Origin: Bradyrhizobium sp. LLZ17
GTDB taxonomy: Bacteria > Pseudomonadota > Alphaproteobacteria > Rhizobiales > Xanthobacteraceae
Length of the DNA stretch: 64,000 bases
Direction: 5' to 3'
NCBI RefSeq assembly: GCF_041200145.1
Contig: NZ_CP165734.1
Location: forward strand, 7,359,001-7,423,000
Below are positions 9,495 to 18,199 of this stretch, one piece after another. Every line of letters starts with the position of its first letter. The stretch's first letter is position 1. The notes beneath the pieces were generated by a model that saw only the letters and a list, made by a program, of their open reading frames with translations, did not search any database and was not told where the DNA came from. Both the position numbers and the translations under genes were made by a program.

Positions 9495-10117
9495 ACCGTT
9501 CTTTGCTGCGATCTCGGCGCGCCCGTTCTCGATGTGGATGGTTGGTTGATACTTGCAGACTCAAGTAGGACTGATTCCGGAGAGGTGCCTCTTTTGATCA
9601 GTCATTCGTTCTGAAATTCTGGCGTAGACTGGCGCGGCTAACCGGGTTTGACCTGCCCCCCAGCCCCAGCCCGGAGAGCAGGCGGCCCTGCCACAGGTTC
9701 CGGAGAGGCGGGGCCGCTGCGCTTTGGAGCGACGTGAGCTTCGGCATTGACGTTTATCGGCCTGCGCTCTGGCAATCCAATCGAGAGCGATCCACGGCAA
9801 TGGCGCTGCGGCCTCGCGCCCCGGCGAATGCAACTCCGGCAGCGCCGGCCTTCGCGAGCGCACGCGCTGCGTTCTTTGGTTAGATAGGCGGCATTCCGGT
9901 CCAAGCGGACCGAGGTTGATTTCGAGAAGGTGGCGGGAAGACTGCTACGTGATCACTAGGAAGGATGATACCGACGATAGCACGATCAGACCCGTTGCGA
10001 AGGCTGTCCCGATTGGGACAGCATGTGGCCGCAGTAACTACACGTGGCGGACAACCCGTAAATTTCCCAAGTGCCGGCAACCAGGCGCACTGCTTAAGTG
10101 GCGGCAGGGTTCGCATC
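9495..10117. other. gap without a supported gene
   Basis: No convincing gene. GC-rich frames on the reverse strand around 9560-9900 lack any motif. Confidence 0.35.
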
Positions 10118-10282
10118 TTGAAAACACAAAAGCCAAAGCAATGGGCCGATCGCGAGGTGCAGCGGTTGGTCAAGCTCGCCCGGAAGGGCGTTGGCACAAC
10201 GAAGATAGCCGCCGAACTGGGCCGCCACGCCGGATCCGTGAGGCGAATGGCGCGAACGATCGGAATACTGGTCAAGAAGTAG
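10118..10282 (+). CDS. small helix-turn-helix protein
   Basis: 54 residues from TTG 10118. The core EVQRLVKLARKGVGTTKI continues AAELGRHAGSVRRMARTIG, which is a compact helix-turn-helix of the Myb/resolvase-tail type. It probably binds DNA. The protein is very short, with a basic N-terminus and a Lys-Lys C-terminus. The family is frequent in Bradyrhizobium. The start codon is uncertain. After it, about 10325-10404, a short frame (RWKQWAFDHLDRGDLKNAVALL) looks like the tail of another small protein family. Confidence 0.55.
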   Translation: MKTQKPKQWADREVQRLVKLARKGVGTTKIAAELGRHAGSVRRMARTIGILVKK

Positions 10283-10531
10283 TGCCAGACCATGCGTGCG
10301 GAGGGACGCGCGACATATATGTCGAGCGGTGGAAGCAATGGGCGTTCGATCATCTCGACCGAGGTGATCTTAAAAACGCGGTCGCCTTGTTGTCGGCCAT
10401 ATGAACGCGCGTCCGGACGCGGGGCATCGGCTGTAGATTACTAACGTAGCCGGTTGAGCACTCGGAAGAGCGCCACGATGGCGGCTTGGTTGCTGGTCAT
10501 GCTTTAAAGGTGGAGGACGCCGGCCGGCGAC

Positions 10532-10759
10532 CTACTCCATCTCGATCATCCGCTCCTTGGTGATCCGCAGGCTGCGGAGGTAATAACCCTGTGCCTGAAC
10601 GGTTGACTTGATTTCGTCGCTGACCTTGAGAACTCTTTTTCGGCTCTTGCGCCACTTGTGTGCAGAGTAAAGCCCGGGTACGGGAGAACCTGAACTTAGA
10701 ACGAGCAAGAAGCGCTTGTCATTGCGATAGACATCATACATTTCGCCCTGCCTGATCAT
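10532..10759 (-). CDS. hypothetical basic protein, 75 residues
   Basis: ATG 10759 to 10532. The sequence [21 protein letters not shown] resembles the start of a small beta-rich domain, and the rest is basic with several Lys/Arg and one Trp. No family recognised, and only a weak ribosome site. Base composition is similar to its neighbours. Confidence 0.45.
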   Translation of the reverse strand: MIRQGEMYDVYRNDKRFLLVLSSGSPVPGLYSAHKWRKSRKRVLKVSDEIKSTVQAQGYYLRSLRITKERMIEME

Positions 10760-11129
10760 ACTGAAGTAAGCACGAAAAATTATTCGGTTGCCTCAATGGA
10801 CGAGCTTAGTGTCTCGGACGGCCGTGCGGGTTGCAAATGTGCAACGCCTGTGACTTTTGCTTTACCGCGTTCCCGGATTGGAACGAGCCGGGAAAAGCTT
10901 TCGTGGCCTCACTGATGATCCAGATCAGCGGATATTAATGGTGCACAGCGGCCGAGCTGAACGCGCTTCGATCGTCAGTCGGCGATCTGGCGGAGCGGCC
11001 CCGACGTATCCTCAAAGCCACCTGAACCCGGCTCGCGAGCTTCGGAGTGGAGCGCATGCGTATCCGTTGCTCGCTCTCAATCCTGCCGGCCGATCGTGCT
11101 CCTAGCGCGACGCCGACGAGCAACACGCC
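10760..11129. other. gap without a supported gene
   Basis: Nothing recognisable apart from possible promoter sequence for the leftward gene at 10532-10759. Confidence 0.35.
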
Positions 11130-11287
11130 GGCTTTGAGATGGTGCTCCGCGACGTGATCTTCGGCCAATATGCCTATCCGATCCGGATCGTAGCCTTCAA
11201 TGCGATCGAGCGTCGCGGGATGTCGCGGACACGTTGCACACTGCCGACGAACCCCTGCAGCTCTCACCGGGCGCCGCCCAAGGGTAA
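11130..11287 (+). pseudogene. frameshifted remnant of an orphan family
   Basis: One frame reads GFEMVLRDVIFGQYAYPIRIVAFNAIE and then loses sense. The next frame picks up as SRDVADTLHTADEPLQLSP and ends at TAA 11287. Together they resemble the C-terminal half of a Bradyrhizobium hypothetical protein with a 'PxRIVAFNTxEGWxRDVSxDxA' pattern. The N-terminal part is missing. Confidence 0.4.
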
Positions 11288-11314
11288 ACTCTGTTGGTCC
11301 TCAGAGGCGGAGCC

Positions 11315-11398
11315 TCAGGAACGCATCGCGTCGACCGCGTGAGCGATCAGGATTGCAACGCTAACCGCGATGAGGAGGACCAGCAGCCAGGTGATCAC
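11315..11398 (-). CDS. putative 27-residue membrane microprotein
   Basis: GTG 11398 preceded by GGAG at 6 bases. The product is almost one transmembrane helix (ITWLLVLLIAVSVAILIAHA) ending VDAMRS. Such short helices occur as unannotated membrane peptides. It partly overlaps the intergenic tail of the remnant at 11130-11287 on the other strand. Coding is unproven. Confidence 0.35.
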   Translation of the reverse strand: MITWLLVLLIAVSVAILIAHAVDAMRS

Positions 11399-11519
11399 GT
11401 TCGTCTCCAGCCATGGAGTTGAACGCGCTCAACCGCGCACAGTCAAAAACAACCAGCCGAAAACCTCAATATCGGGCTAGGCTGAGGATTCAAGGCAACT
11501 GTTGCGTCCGCTGTCGGCC

Positions 11520-11609
11520 CTATGGGCGGAATGCTATTAAGAGAAGAACCCCAACAACGCACGCCGCAAGTGAGAGGAAATAGATACCCACGGCAATCCC
11601 CCGACTCAT
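11520..11609 (-). CDS. putative 29-residue membrane microprotein
   Basis: ATG 11609 to TAG 11520. The sequence is MSRGIAVGIYF followed by a hydrophobic helix (LSLAACVVGVLLLIAF) and RP at the end. There is no clear ribosome site. It lies about 120 bp upstream of the other microprotein on the same strand. It is possibly one of a pair of membrane peptides, or a chance frame. Confidence 0.3.
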   Translation of the reverse strand: MSRGIAVGIYFLSLAACVVGVLLLIAFRP

Positions 11610-12292
11610 TTGGCAGCAGGGATTTAACAGGAACCTATACCATCCCGCGGTCAAACCCAAGTTTCTCCAGACAGATTTGGGCCGTCAACTCGCCGGCGAG
11701 ATATCCGCATGCTCGCGAAGCATTTAGGACGATCGTCGCCGTTTGCCTACCTGGGCACAAGACGAGCGAGGCGAGATCGGTCCGGACTATTCCGGGCGGC
11801 CTTGTTCGTCTGCGGCTCGAGCGGCTGTCTCAATGGGTACCCCACTGGGGCGAGCCCACCGTCGGCCATAACCATAATCGCTCGCAACAATTGAATTACC
11901 AGAACTTATAACCTACAGTTGGGCTTTCAGTTTGGATTTCTCTGATGTTGGTCCGCTTACCCATCGTGGCGGTCATTTCGTCGAATGGGAGACGGTCGTA
12001 ATGGGTGGCAGCAGTGCCACCACAGAAGGCGACTGACGCGGTCGCGCGAGTCGTTCCCCATGCCCGTGTCACCAAGCTCTTGAAGCACCGCTTGCGGGTC
12101 AAACCAGATGTGCTGCGGCCAGGAGAAGTTCGGCAGCTTTCGTTCTGACCCAACCAGCTACCTCCTAAGAGACATTCATCTCCCCCAAAAGAGTCGCCCT
12201 CCAGCTTTCACCGCCGGTCTATTTATCTGGTCCCCACATTGGCGGACTGAGACGCGCGCGTTCGCCGCGGCTCTTGGAGGGGAGCCGCCTGG
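11610..12292. other. gap without a supported gene
   Basis: A leftward frame near 11896-12153 ends in a protein-like tail (THYDRLPFDEMTATMGKRT) but has no start with a ribosome site; it may be a fragment. Nothing else is supported. Confidence 0.35.
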
Positions 12293-12556
12293 ATGACCCG
12301 CTTCTTCTTCCATGTCCACGCCGGCATTTCTGTCTTGGATGACGTCGGGCTGGAGCTACCGGATATCGACGCTGCACAAGCGGCGGCTATCGAATTGAGC
12401 CGCCAAATTCTCAACGAGGAACCAGAAGGTCCGATGTGGCAAGACAATGAATGGCGCGTCCAGGTTAGTGATAGCCCTGGCATTGGCGGGCAGACTTTCC
12501 TTCTCCTTCAGTTTTCAGTCTGGCGAGATAATGCAGGGCGGCCTTTCCCTGAATGA
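12293..12556 (+). CDS. DUF6894-type small protein
   Basis: 87 residues from ATG 12293 behind a purine-rich ribosome site (GGAGGGGAG). The opening MTRFFFHVHAGISVLDDVGLEL and the following DAAQAAAIELSRQIL are characteristic of the small DUF6894 family, which is abundant in Bradyrhizobium. The C-terminus (GGQTFLLLQFSVW) keeps the beta-strand pattern. Function unknown; cytoplasmic. Confidence 0.8.
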   Translation: MTRFFFHVHAGISVLDDVGLELPDIDAAQAAAIELSRQILNEEPEGPMWQDNEWRVQVSDSPGIGGQTFLLLQFSVWRDNAGRPFPE

Positions 12557-13423
12557 CGAGCCCGCCAGCGTGAACGAACGAGCGGTCAGGACCGGCCTCC
12601 GCTTATCCGTCGGCTCCCCGCTCTTCGTGACTGCCCATTGAGCAGCGCTTAAGTCACGCGACTAAGAACCTCACAAACAATCGGCACTGTCCATTTTGTT
12701 TGATCTTCTTTCAGGGGCATTTCCATGGTCAAAACCGATTGTTTGATTGCGAGCCTACGGCAGGCAACTGGATCAACTCCGTGCGGAAGCATCCCGGATT
12801 GCGCGGGGAAGCAAGATTGCCTGGTGGATCGAGCAAGCCGACAGGGGCACGCACTTTTGCTTCGAGGATGCTGAAGGCAAGAGGAGCTTTGCCTCCATGT
12901 GTCAGAACTTCGGGATCCCATGTCTTGATGCGTAGCGAAGCATCGGCCAGCTAGCGTGCCTGGCCGCCTTTGATCAGGCGAGTTGGCCGCGACTTCAACG
13001 AACACTACCGAAGCGATTTGGCTCGTGCTTCACCTAAGCTGGTGCGCGGATATCATTTTCGAGATAATGCGCGGTGCCTGCCGCGTTGCGTACCGGCAGC
13101 CCTCTGGCCCCAGCGCTCATCTCCTCCAGAACAATGTGCAACGCGCTGGGGCCTCGCCTGGGCTTTCTCTGCTCAATGGCGAGCGCGAAACGCCGCATTC
13201 AAGGGGGCAACCGACTGGCCGACTACTTTCGAAGGCGTCCGCGCTCCAGCCGGTGTGCCCCCGGGCAGGGGCCCTTCTCGTCATGGTGCCGAGTCTCGAA
13301 CCCGAGTTCTCGGTTCACAGTGCTAGGTTTGAGCGGGTCTTTGGCTGGAATATCAATGCCGTTGCTTCAGGTACCGCGCTGGCGGAGGCCGCGGACTTAC
13401 ACGGCCTTACCTCAAAACTTAAA
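12557..13423. other. gap with possible gene fragment
   Basis: A TTG-started frame at 12747-12935 (62 codons; includes SKIAWWIEQADRGTHFCFED, ending FGIPCLDA) looks protein-like but begins directly after a stop, so it may be the tail of a lost gene. The rest shows nothing. Confidence 0.35.
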
Positions 13424-13444
13424 CGGCCCCCCACAAGGGGGCCG
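13424..13444 (+). terminator. hairpin 1 of a three-hairpin cluster
   Basis: A perfect 8-bp stem CGGCCCCC / GGGGGCCG with a 5-nt loop. No T tract follows. It is the first of three consecutive stem-loops within 90 bp. Confidence 0.5.
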
Positions 13445-13446
13445 CC

Positions 13447-13465
13447 AACCCGCTGATCGGGTTTT
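13447..13465 (+). terminator. intrinsic terminator
   Basis: A 6-bp stem AACCCG / CGGGTT with loop CTGAT and a TTTT run. It follows hairpin 1 by two bases. No gene is recognised immediately upstream, so it could end a small RNA. Confidence 0.5.
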
Positions 13466-13487
13466 CCTCCAGCAGCCGGGGGGCGAC

Positions 13488-13512
13488 CTGTCTGGCTGGG
13501 GGCACCAGACAG
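13488..13512. ncRNA. hairpin 3; candidate structured RNA region
   Basis: A perfect 8-bp stem CTGTCTGG / CCAGACAG with a 9-nt loop CTGGGGGCA. The three hairpins together, with a terminator-like middle one, suggest the 3' end of a structured transcript. A tRNA was considered but does not fold. Confidence 0.25.
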
Positions 13513-13636
13513 ACGCGCTGCCAACCCGATAGTTCCACTGCAATCTCCCAGTCGCCACGAACGAGCGTAGCCCCTTCCGGGCATGCGAACGAACTAGAGC
13601 TCGCTAAGGCGGACCGCTTTCGTTTGCCGGGCGCTT

Positions 13637-14026
13637 ATGACAACGCCGAAGGGGTACCTCTTTCGGGCAATCATCATTCTTACCGCCGCCCCTTCTCAAC
13701 GAAGCGGGTGGCCTCCAAAAAGCGAATGGCTGAAACGCGATGCGATCGATGAGCAATCAGGCGACCAGAAGCTCTTCATCGCAGTAGAGGTGGTCGACCG
13801 CTTCGCCATTTTCGGCGTGACGATGAAAAAGCTCTCATCTGGCGCGATTTGTCACAGCGAGCTCGAACACCGCATCTCGACCCCGCGAGTCAGCCTGTCA
13901 TTGAATGGAACTGCGTTCGGGGCGACCGGGGCTAACTTGCTGGCGGTTGCGCGGGTCGAGATCGAAAGTAATTGGCGCCGGGGCGAGGCAAGCGTTGTTC
14001 AATGCGGCGACGATAACTGGGGCTAA
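13637..14026 (+). CDS. hypothetical protein, doubtful
   Basis: A 129-codon frame from ATG 13637. No signal peptide or domain recognised; it contains LFIAVEVVDRFAIFGVTMKKL. The ribosome site is poor. Kept only because it is the longest frame between the hairpin cluster and cassette copy B. Confidence 0.3.
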   Translation: MTTPKGYLFRAIIILTAAPSQRSGWPPKSEWLKRDAIDEQSGDQKLFIAVEVVDRFAIFGVTMKKLSSGAICHSELEHRISTPRVSLSLNGTAFGATGANLLAVARVEIESNWRRGEASVVQCGDDNWG

Positions 14027-14054
14027 GCTCGAGTGGTCGACCCGGAGGTATGCT

Positions 14055-14225
14055 TCAGTCGTCCCACAAGCGCTTGCCGCACGCGCATTCGAACATGTAG
14101 GTGATGCTTCCGCTCTCCGCGTCCACGACGGTCCGTAGAAGGTTCATTTTCTTGCCGCAGATACGGCAGGTTCTGCTTGAGTTGTCCTCGACAACGCAAA
14201 TCTTCTCGGCGCGAAATATTTCCAT
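14055..14225 (-). CDS. 56-residue zinc-ribbon-like protein, copy B
   Basis: ATG 14225 to TGA 14055. Same CxxC (CRIC) and CxC (CAC) cysteine pairs and KRLWDD end as copy A; 7 residue differences in 56. The upstream sequence CGGGGGCGAGACCC is also shared, so both copies have the same leader. Function unknown. Confidence 0.7.
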   Translation of the reverse strand: MEIFRAEKICVVEDNSSRTCRICGKKMNLLRTVVDAESGSITYMFECACGKRLWDD

Positions 14226-14406
14226 GGGTCTCGCCCCCGTCCCGAGGTGACCAAGTTGAGCATTACAAGAGGCAGGGAAAATGGAAGAACTGGGTAGGAA
14301 GCGCGACGTATTTACGACTGTACACGGGCCAAATCAAGACGCGCCAAGGATTCTGACGACCATTCTCGGCACTGCATAAGGGGCCGAGGCTAAACGGCGC
14401 AATCCG

Positions 14407-14615
14407 TTAATCTGCATCAGAGCTTGGTCTAATGTAATCCCTATGCAAAATGGTTGGCCGCTCGGTACCATCGAACAGAACGGTGGTGCCGGTTGTACGA
14501 TGGCTTACGGCGAGCACGACCCAACCATGTTGGCCAGCTTTGGGCAACGAATTCTTCCGAGTTGGCTGAGCCTGAAACGCGCGCCGACCGCAAGCCTATC
14601 TGTTCTCACATCCAT
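14407..14615 (-). pseudogene. 69-codon gene copy B, broken by a 1-base deletion
   Basis: Starts ATG 14615 (MDVRTDRLAVGARFRLSQLG) and keeps the family end PTILHRDYIRPSS before TAA 14407-14409. The span is 209 bp, one short of copy A's 210. The missing base lies in the GTTGG/GTCGTG stretch (about 14508), after which the frame stops early. The lesion differs from copy A's nonsense codon. Confidence 0.75.
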
Positions 14616-14645
14616 AGTTGCGCCTCGCAAAGAGACAGATCGCGA

Positions 14646-15675
14646 AAAAATAGCAAAAGGCTTTGTACTGCTTCGCAAGATCCTCGCACGGGACAGCCAT
14701 AATCACGCGGCTCCGGATCTTGCAAGTAACAATAGATGATTGTAATCACACAACCATCTGAAACGCCATAACTTAGGTTATAGCTATTCGTCATACGCCC
14801 GAACCGGATGGTTAACGTCAGACGCGGCTAGCAGGTCGCACCTGATCGGCCGCGTGAACCGGCCATGACCTCCAACGGTTCGCGGGTTAGACCGTTTCTC
14901 GGCGCCTGCAACACGTCTCCGCCCCGGCCAAAAGGAACCCGCCGACGTGCAAGTCGGCGCGAGTTTTTGACCCATGATGTTGGCGATCGGTGGACAGCGA
15001 CCGCCAAAATTACTTACCAGAGTCGCAGTCGCGTGCGGACTTCAGATGCCGGATTACCCGGCGGCGCAATAAGGAGTTCGACACGCTGCGGCAATGCCTA
15101 GCACCGACCTACTCCGGCGTCAGTGACGCTCCGCCGTGGCAGGAGGCGCACTCCTGTGATTGCGCGCGCGCCTAGCCATCACGCCGCGATCTAACTTGAT
15201 CGAGACGTCGCAACCATGCCTCTCGCCCTCGGCCACTTGGCGACCCCAAGTCGCATCCGTTGCGCAAAGTCCCGCCTCAGACGTCGTGCCCGATCAGCCA
15301 ACCGCCATGCCGGAACGCTGACAGACGTGCGACTTCGTATTTGCTCGCGGCCAACGCCACTCGGCCGAAGTTGAACGCCCCTGTATCGCGGGTTTGAACC
15401 TCTCAGTGCGTACGAACTCGGTGCGATCCGCGACATAGTCGACGACATTGGCTTCTGTACGACCGCCTCAAGACGATTGCGTTCTGGGACGAGGTAAGCG
15501 TCGCGAAGATTTCATCATGAAAACGGGATTGGAGGTGGAAGCGAAAACCAATCGCAGCAAGCGCGCACCGAGTCGCTGTCGGGGACGGGAAAATTAAAAA
15601 TTTGTTCTGATGCATAATGATAATGACTCCAACGCAAAAACAAAAAATAAGGTGGGGAAAACACAGGAGGTAACA
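14646..15675. other. gap without a supported gene
   Basis: About 1 kb with no recognisable gene. The part near 15590-15660 is AT-rich and precedes the well-spaced ribosome site of the next gene, so it probably contains that gene's promoter. Confidence 0.4.
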
Positions 15676-15861
15676 ATGGAAACCGCACAGCGCTTCCGCG
15701 CGATGGCCACGCTTTGTCGACAGAGCGCCGCGCTTCATCCTGACAGAAGCTGGAAACTGCTCGCGGAGGCAGAATACTGGGAGCATTTGGCGGCTACGGC
15801 GCTCCCAGCGCATATTGAAGACTGCTTCACCCTTAGTCAGGACGACTTAGCTGCTGCTTAA
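15676..15861 (+). CDS. 61-residue hypothetical protein
   Basis: ATG 15676 directly after an ideal AGGAGGT ribosome site. The sequence METAQRFRAMATLCRQSAAL then SWKLLAEAEYWEHLAAT is amphipathic and probably alpha-helical. This is the intact member of a small family; a decayed copy lies at 4414-4527 and a distant one at 31686-31910. Function unknown. Confidence 0.65.
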   Translation: METAQRFRAMATLCRQSAALHPDRSWKLLAEAEYWEHLAATALPAHIEDCFTLSQDDLAAA

Positions 15862-15905
15862 CGTTCGCCAATTCTCGTTTGAAAGTCAAATTGCGGGGCG
15901 GGTAG

Positions 15906-16139
15906 ATGAGCATCTTTCGGGGCGAATGGAGGACTGCGCGTACGAATGGACGGCCGATGTGTCCGGTATGCAAACACCGGATGGCATTGGCGCGCATCTC
16001 TCCAACCAAAGCCGGATTCGAGAAGCCCACTTTCGAATGCTCGACCTGCGGACGTACCGAAATGGCATCGTCCGTTGTGGATCCAATGAAGACAGATGCG
16101 GTCGGCTGGCTGGCAGGGGAGTTGAACCCGCCTCGGTGA
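15906..16139 (+). CDS. zinc-ribbon small protein
   Basis: 77 residues from ATG 15906. Two CxxC pairs (CPVCKHRM and CSTCGRTE) separated by about 27 residues form a zinc ribbon. The tail VDPMKTDAVGWLAGEL is typical of a family common in Bradyrhizobium. It lies 44 bp after the preceding small gene on the same strand, so the two may be cotranscribed. It probably binds DNA or RNA; the role is unknown. Confidence 0.75.
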   Translation: MSIFRGEWRTARTNGRPMCPVCKHRMALARISPTKAGFEKPTFECSTCGRTEMASSVVDPMKTDAVGWLAGELNPPR

Positions 16140-16203
16140 GTTGGTTGCTTTGCGTCGGTGATGCTGCCTGATGGAGGTCCGATCGAGCAGCACGGACCTT
16201 GTG

Positions 16204-16467
16204 CTATCGTAAGTGCCAAGATGTGCTGGAACCAGGGTGGCATTTCCGGATTGCGAGACTATCGAGAGCGGTGCGATAGACTTCAGCGTTGCTGTGATCT
16301 CGAACCCGAATTGCAGAATTGTGAGACATCAGTTCTGGTCGCACCAGCGTGAGCTCTGCCGCGAGACGTTCTGCTTGGTCCGCCGCTCCCCGTTGATCTT
16401 CTAAGATCATTCCGCCCTGATGCTGGCATATTGCATCGGTGACAAACTCGAATTCGTAATACGGCAT
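16204..16467 (-). CDS. DUF6894-like small protein
   Basis: 87 residues, ATG 16467 to TAG 16204. The start MPYYEFEFVTD and a DQAERLAAELTLVRPEL helix resemble the DUF6894 group but are divergent. The ribosome site is AGAGGC. It converges with the zinc-ribbon gene. Confidence 0.6.
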   Translation of the reverse strand: MPYYEFEFVTDAICQHQGGMILEDQRGAADQAERLAAELTLVRPELMSHNSAIRVRDHSNAEVYRTALDSLAIRKCHPGSSTSWHLR

Positions 16468-16775
16468 GAAAGCCTCTGACTTCGCAAGGCCCCACCAAAA
16501 TGTAACTGCGCTCCCGATCAGGTGAATTATCGTATGTGAATGCGAACTCCGGTTTATGGAAGGGTGCGGACCGCAGCTCGATCGGGGTCTTCGGGCGAGC
16601 CTCTGGCGGGGTGATGCCGTTCGCCGAAGTCCCCGAAAACTGCGCTTAGCTGGCGGCCATCTGCGTCCGCATACCGAAGCATTGTTGCGCCGCGCCAAGG
16701 CAGCAGCTTCAGCACGATCGAGGAACTTCGGAGCTTGAACAACATTCATTGTTGAACCAACAAGGAGGGATACGC
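16468..16775. other. intergenic region between divergent small genes
   Basis: About 300 bp between divergent genes; the right end has a strong AAGGAGGG ribosome site. No other feature seen. Confidence 0.4.
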
Positions 16776-16997
16776 ATGGCGATCCAGATTGTGATGGACC
16801 GTAGCGGCGACAGCCGGCACTTTTTCGACGCGAACGATGCACGAGAACTGGCGGAGGCGGAGCAGCGGTTCCGCAAGCTGACGAAGGTCGGCTTCACCGC
16901 CGCGGTCCGGACCGGTCCAGGTCAAGTCTCGCAGACTCAATCCTTCGATCCGACGGCGGAAGAAACGGTGTTCTTTCCTAGACTGGTCGGCGGCTAA
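16776..16997 (+). CDS. 73-residue hypothetical protein
   Basis: ATG 16776 with AAGGAGGG upstream. The sequence MAIQIVMDRSGDSRHFFDAND followed by AEAEQRFRKLTKVGFTAAVR and ending ETVFFPRLVGG matches a conserved Bradyrhizobium orphan family. It is directly coupled to the next gene (its TAA is followed at once by TTG). Confidence 0.7.
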   Translation: MAIQIVMDRSGDSRHFFDANDARELAEAEQRFRKLTKVGFTAAVRTGPGQVSQTQSFDPTAEETVFFPRLVGG

Positions 16998-17432
16998 TTG
17001 GTCAGCGCCGTGTTGCGCTTCATGCCATCCCGACCGGGCGAACGCTCACGGCGGAGGGCAACAAAGGCTCTGTTCATTAGATGCGGTGCGGAGAGGACTC
17101 CGGAGGGCCGCGCGCTGCTACTGTTGCGGCACTGGCTCTCGCCGGCCCAACGGGGGCAATTCGCGGAAAAGGGCTATTTCGAGGTCCTCGGTGGCGATAC
17201 CGGCAACCGCTACAGGATCTATGCGGGAGCCGCGACGAATGTCTGCGAGATTGACGAAAACGGTCGACCGAAGATCGGCTTATGTTTCCTGCCGCTGGGC
17301 GATCTGCCGATTGGAGACGTGATGCTGGCCCAGAAGATCGCGCTTGAAACGAGCGAGGGCAGCGCGCTCGCAGTAGCCCGAAAATTCAGTCCCGGCGGGT
17401 TCTTGTTCAGCCGGTCTCGCCCGCTTCGTTGA
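16998..17432 (+). CDS. hypothetical protein translationally coupled to upstream gene
   Basis: 144 residues if TTG 16998 is used; it touches the previous stop codon (TAATTG), which suggests translational coupling. The conserved part is RALLLLRHWLSPAQRGQFAE, GYFEVLGGDTGNRYRIYAG and GDVMLAQKIALET. Relatives in Bradyrhizobium share the 'YFEVxGxxTGxRYRI' block; function unknown. Confidence 0.65.
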   Translation: MVSAVLRFMPSRPGERSRRRATKALFIRCGAERTPEGRALLLLRHWLSPAQRGQFAEKGYFEVLGGDTGNRYRIYAGAATNVCEIDENGRPKIGLCFLPLGDLPIGDVMLAQKIALETSEGSALAVARKFSPGGFLFSRSRPLR

Positions 17433-17564
17433 GCTACGAAGGCCGTTCGCCGAGCTACGTTCGCGCGCTGAACGCTAGTCGAACTACGGCTCGTTAACAC
17501 TGTCGCGTGTAGGTTTGGGGCGCCATGCAATACACGGACGGTTCATTTGCCGATGTGAAGTCCA

Positions 17565-17684
17565 TCAGTCAGCAGGCCATTCGTGACGCGTAACGGCGTG
17601 TTTGCGGTATTGGTGGTTGGCCGTCGCGGCATTTGCCGAGGCACACAGGGCAATGAGAAAGCCCAAGCTCAATAAGGAACGCAT
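17565..17684 (-). CDS. truncated exported peptide
   Basis: 39 residues from ATG 17684 (TGGAGATG ribosome site). Signal peptide RSLLSLGFLIALCASANA, then only about 20 residues (ATANHQYRKHAVTRHEWPAD). Related Bradyrhizobium proteins share this signal peptide but are longer, so this is probably a shortened version. Confidence 0.5.
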   Translation of the reverse strand: MRSLLSLGFLIALCASANAATANHQYRKHAVTRHEWPAD

Positions 17685-17689
17685 CGCAT

Positions 17690-18021
17690 CATCTCCAGGG
17701 ACGCTGGCAGGCTCGTTCGGCCCTTGAGTCCTGCCTCGCTTTTGGCTGCTGCCCTTTGCTGATCTGAGCAAGATATTCCTTTGCAATTGCGCGGGCCGCT
17801 CAGGTCGTCAACTCGCTGGCATCTCCAATGGAGACCCTGATGGAAGAGGCCCGCTTTCCTCGGTGCCTAAGATCACCTTGAACAGTGAAGGTCCTTCTTC
17901 GCTTCCCCACGACCACGAAGAAGCCTTTCAACTCGGTGTCGCGAGCGAGGTACCAGCCGTCTTCAGGAGTCGGTAGCTGAGCGATGGCCTTGTCGCTGAG
18001 AGCAATACGAATGTCGGTCAT
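17690..18021 (-). pseudogene. integrase N-terminus (arm-binding domain), nonsense-interrupted
   Basis: ATG 18021 begins MTDIRIALSDKAIAQLPTPE, then WYLARDTELKGFFVVVGKR and GKRASSIRVSIGD. This is the arm-type DNA-binding N-terminus of tRNA-targeting tyrosine recombinases (DUF4102-like). After 73 residues the frame hits TGA (17800-17802) but continues as AARAIAKEYLAQISKGQQPKA, so the stop replaces an Arg codon. The catalytic domain is absent. The remnant lies 179 bp left of the att repeat at 18200 and probably marks the right end of an older island. Confidence 0.75.
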
Positions 18022-18199
18022 AGAGCGGACGTGAACTGCTAAAACGGTTTTCAAACGGTTTTGGCGAGCCGAGGTGTTTGAAGGCCTAGGTTCGCTGGAC
18101 TGCGAAGCTATGCGACAAGTCCCTACAAATAAAAGGTCTTCTTGGACGTTGTCGTAGGGTGGCGCAGATTCAGAAATCGTAGAGAGGCGCTGGTCTTGA

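Larger units (their letters stand above)
14050..14645 (-). repeat. inverted duplicated cassette, copy B
   Basis: Reverse-complement partner of 5930-6535 with the same gene order (69-codon gene, spacer, 56-codon gene) read leftward. The copies differ by scattered substitutions and small indels. Confidence 0.85.

Noticed and set aside
13481..13550. tRNA-like sequence
   Set aside because: Parts resemble a D arm and anticodon stem on the reverse strand, but no T arm or acceptor stem can be formed.
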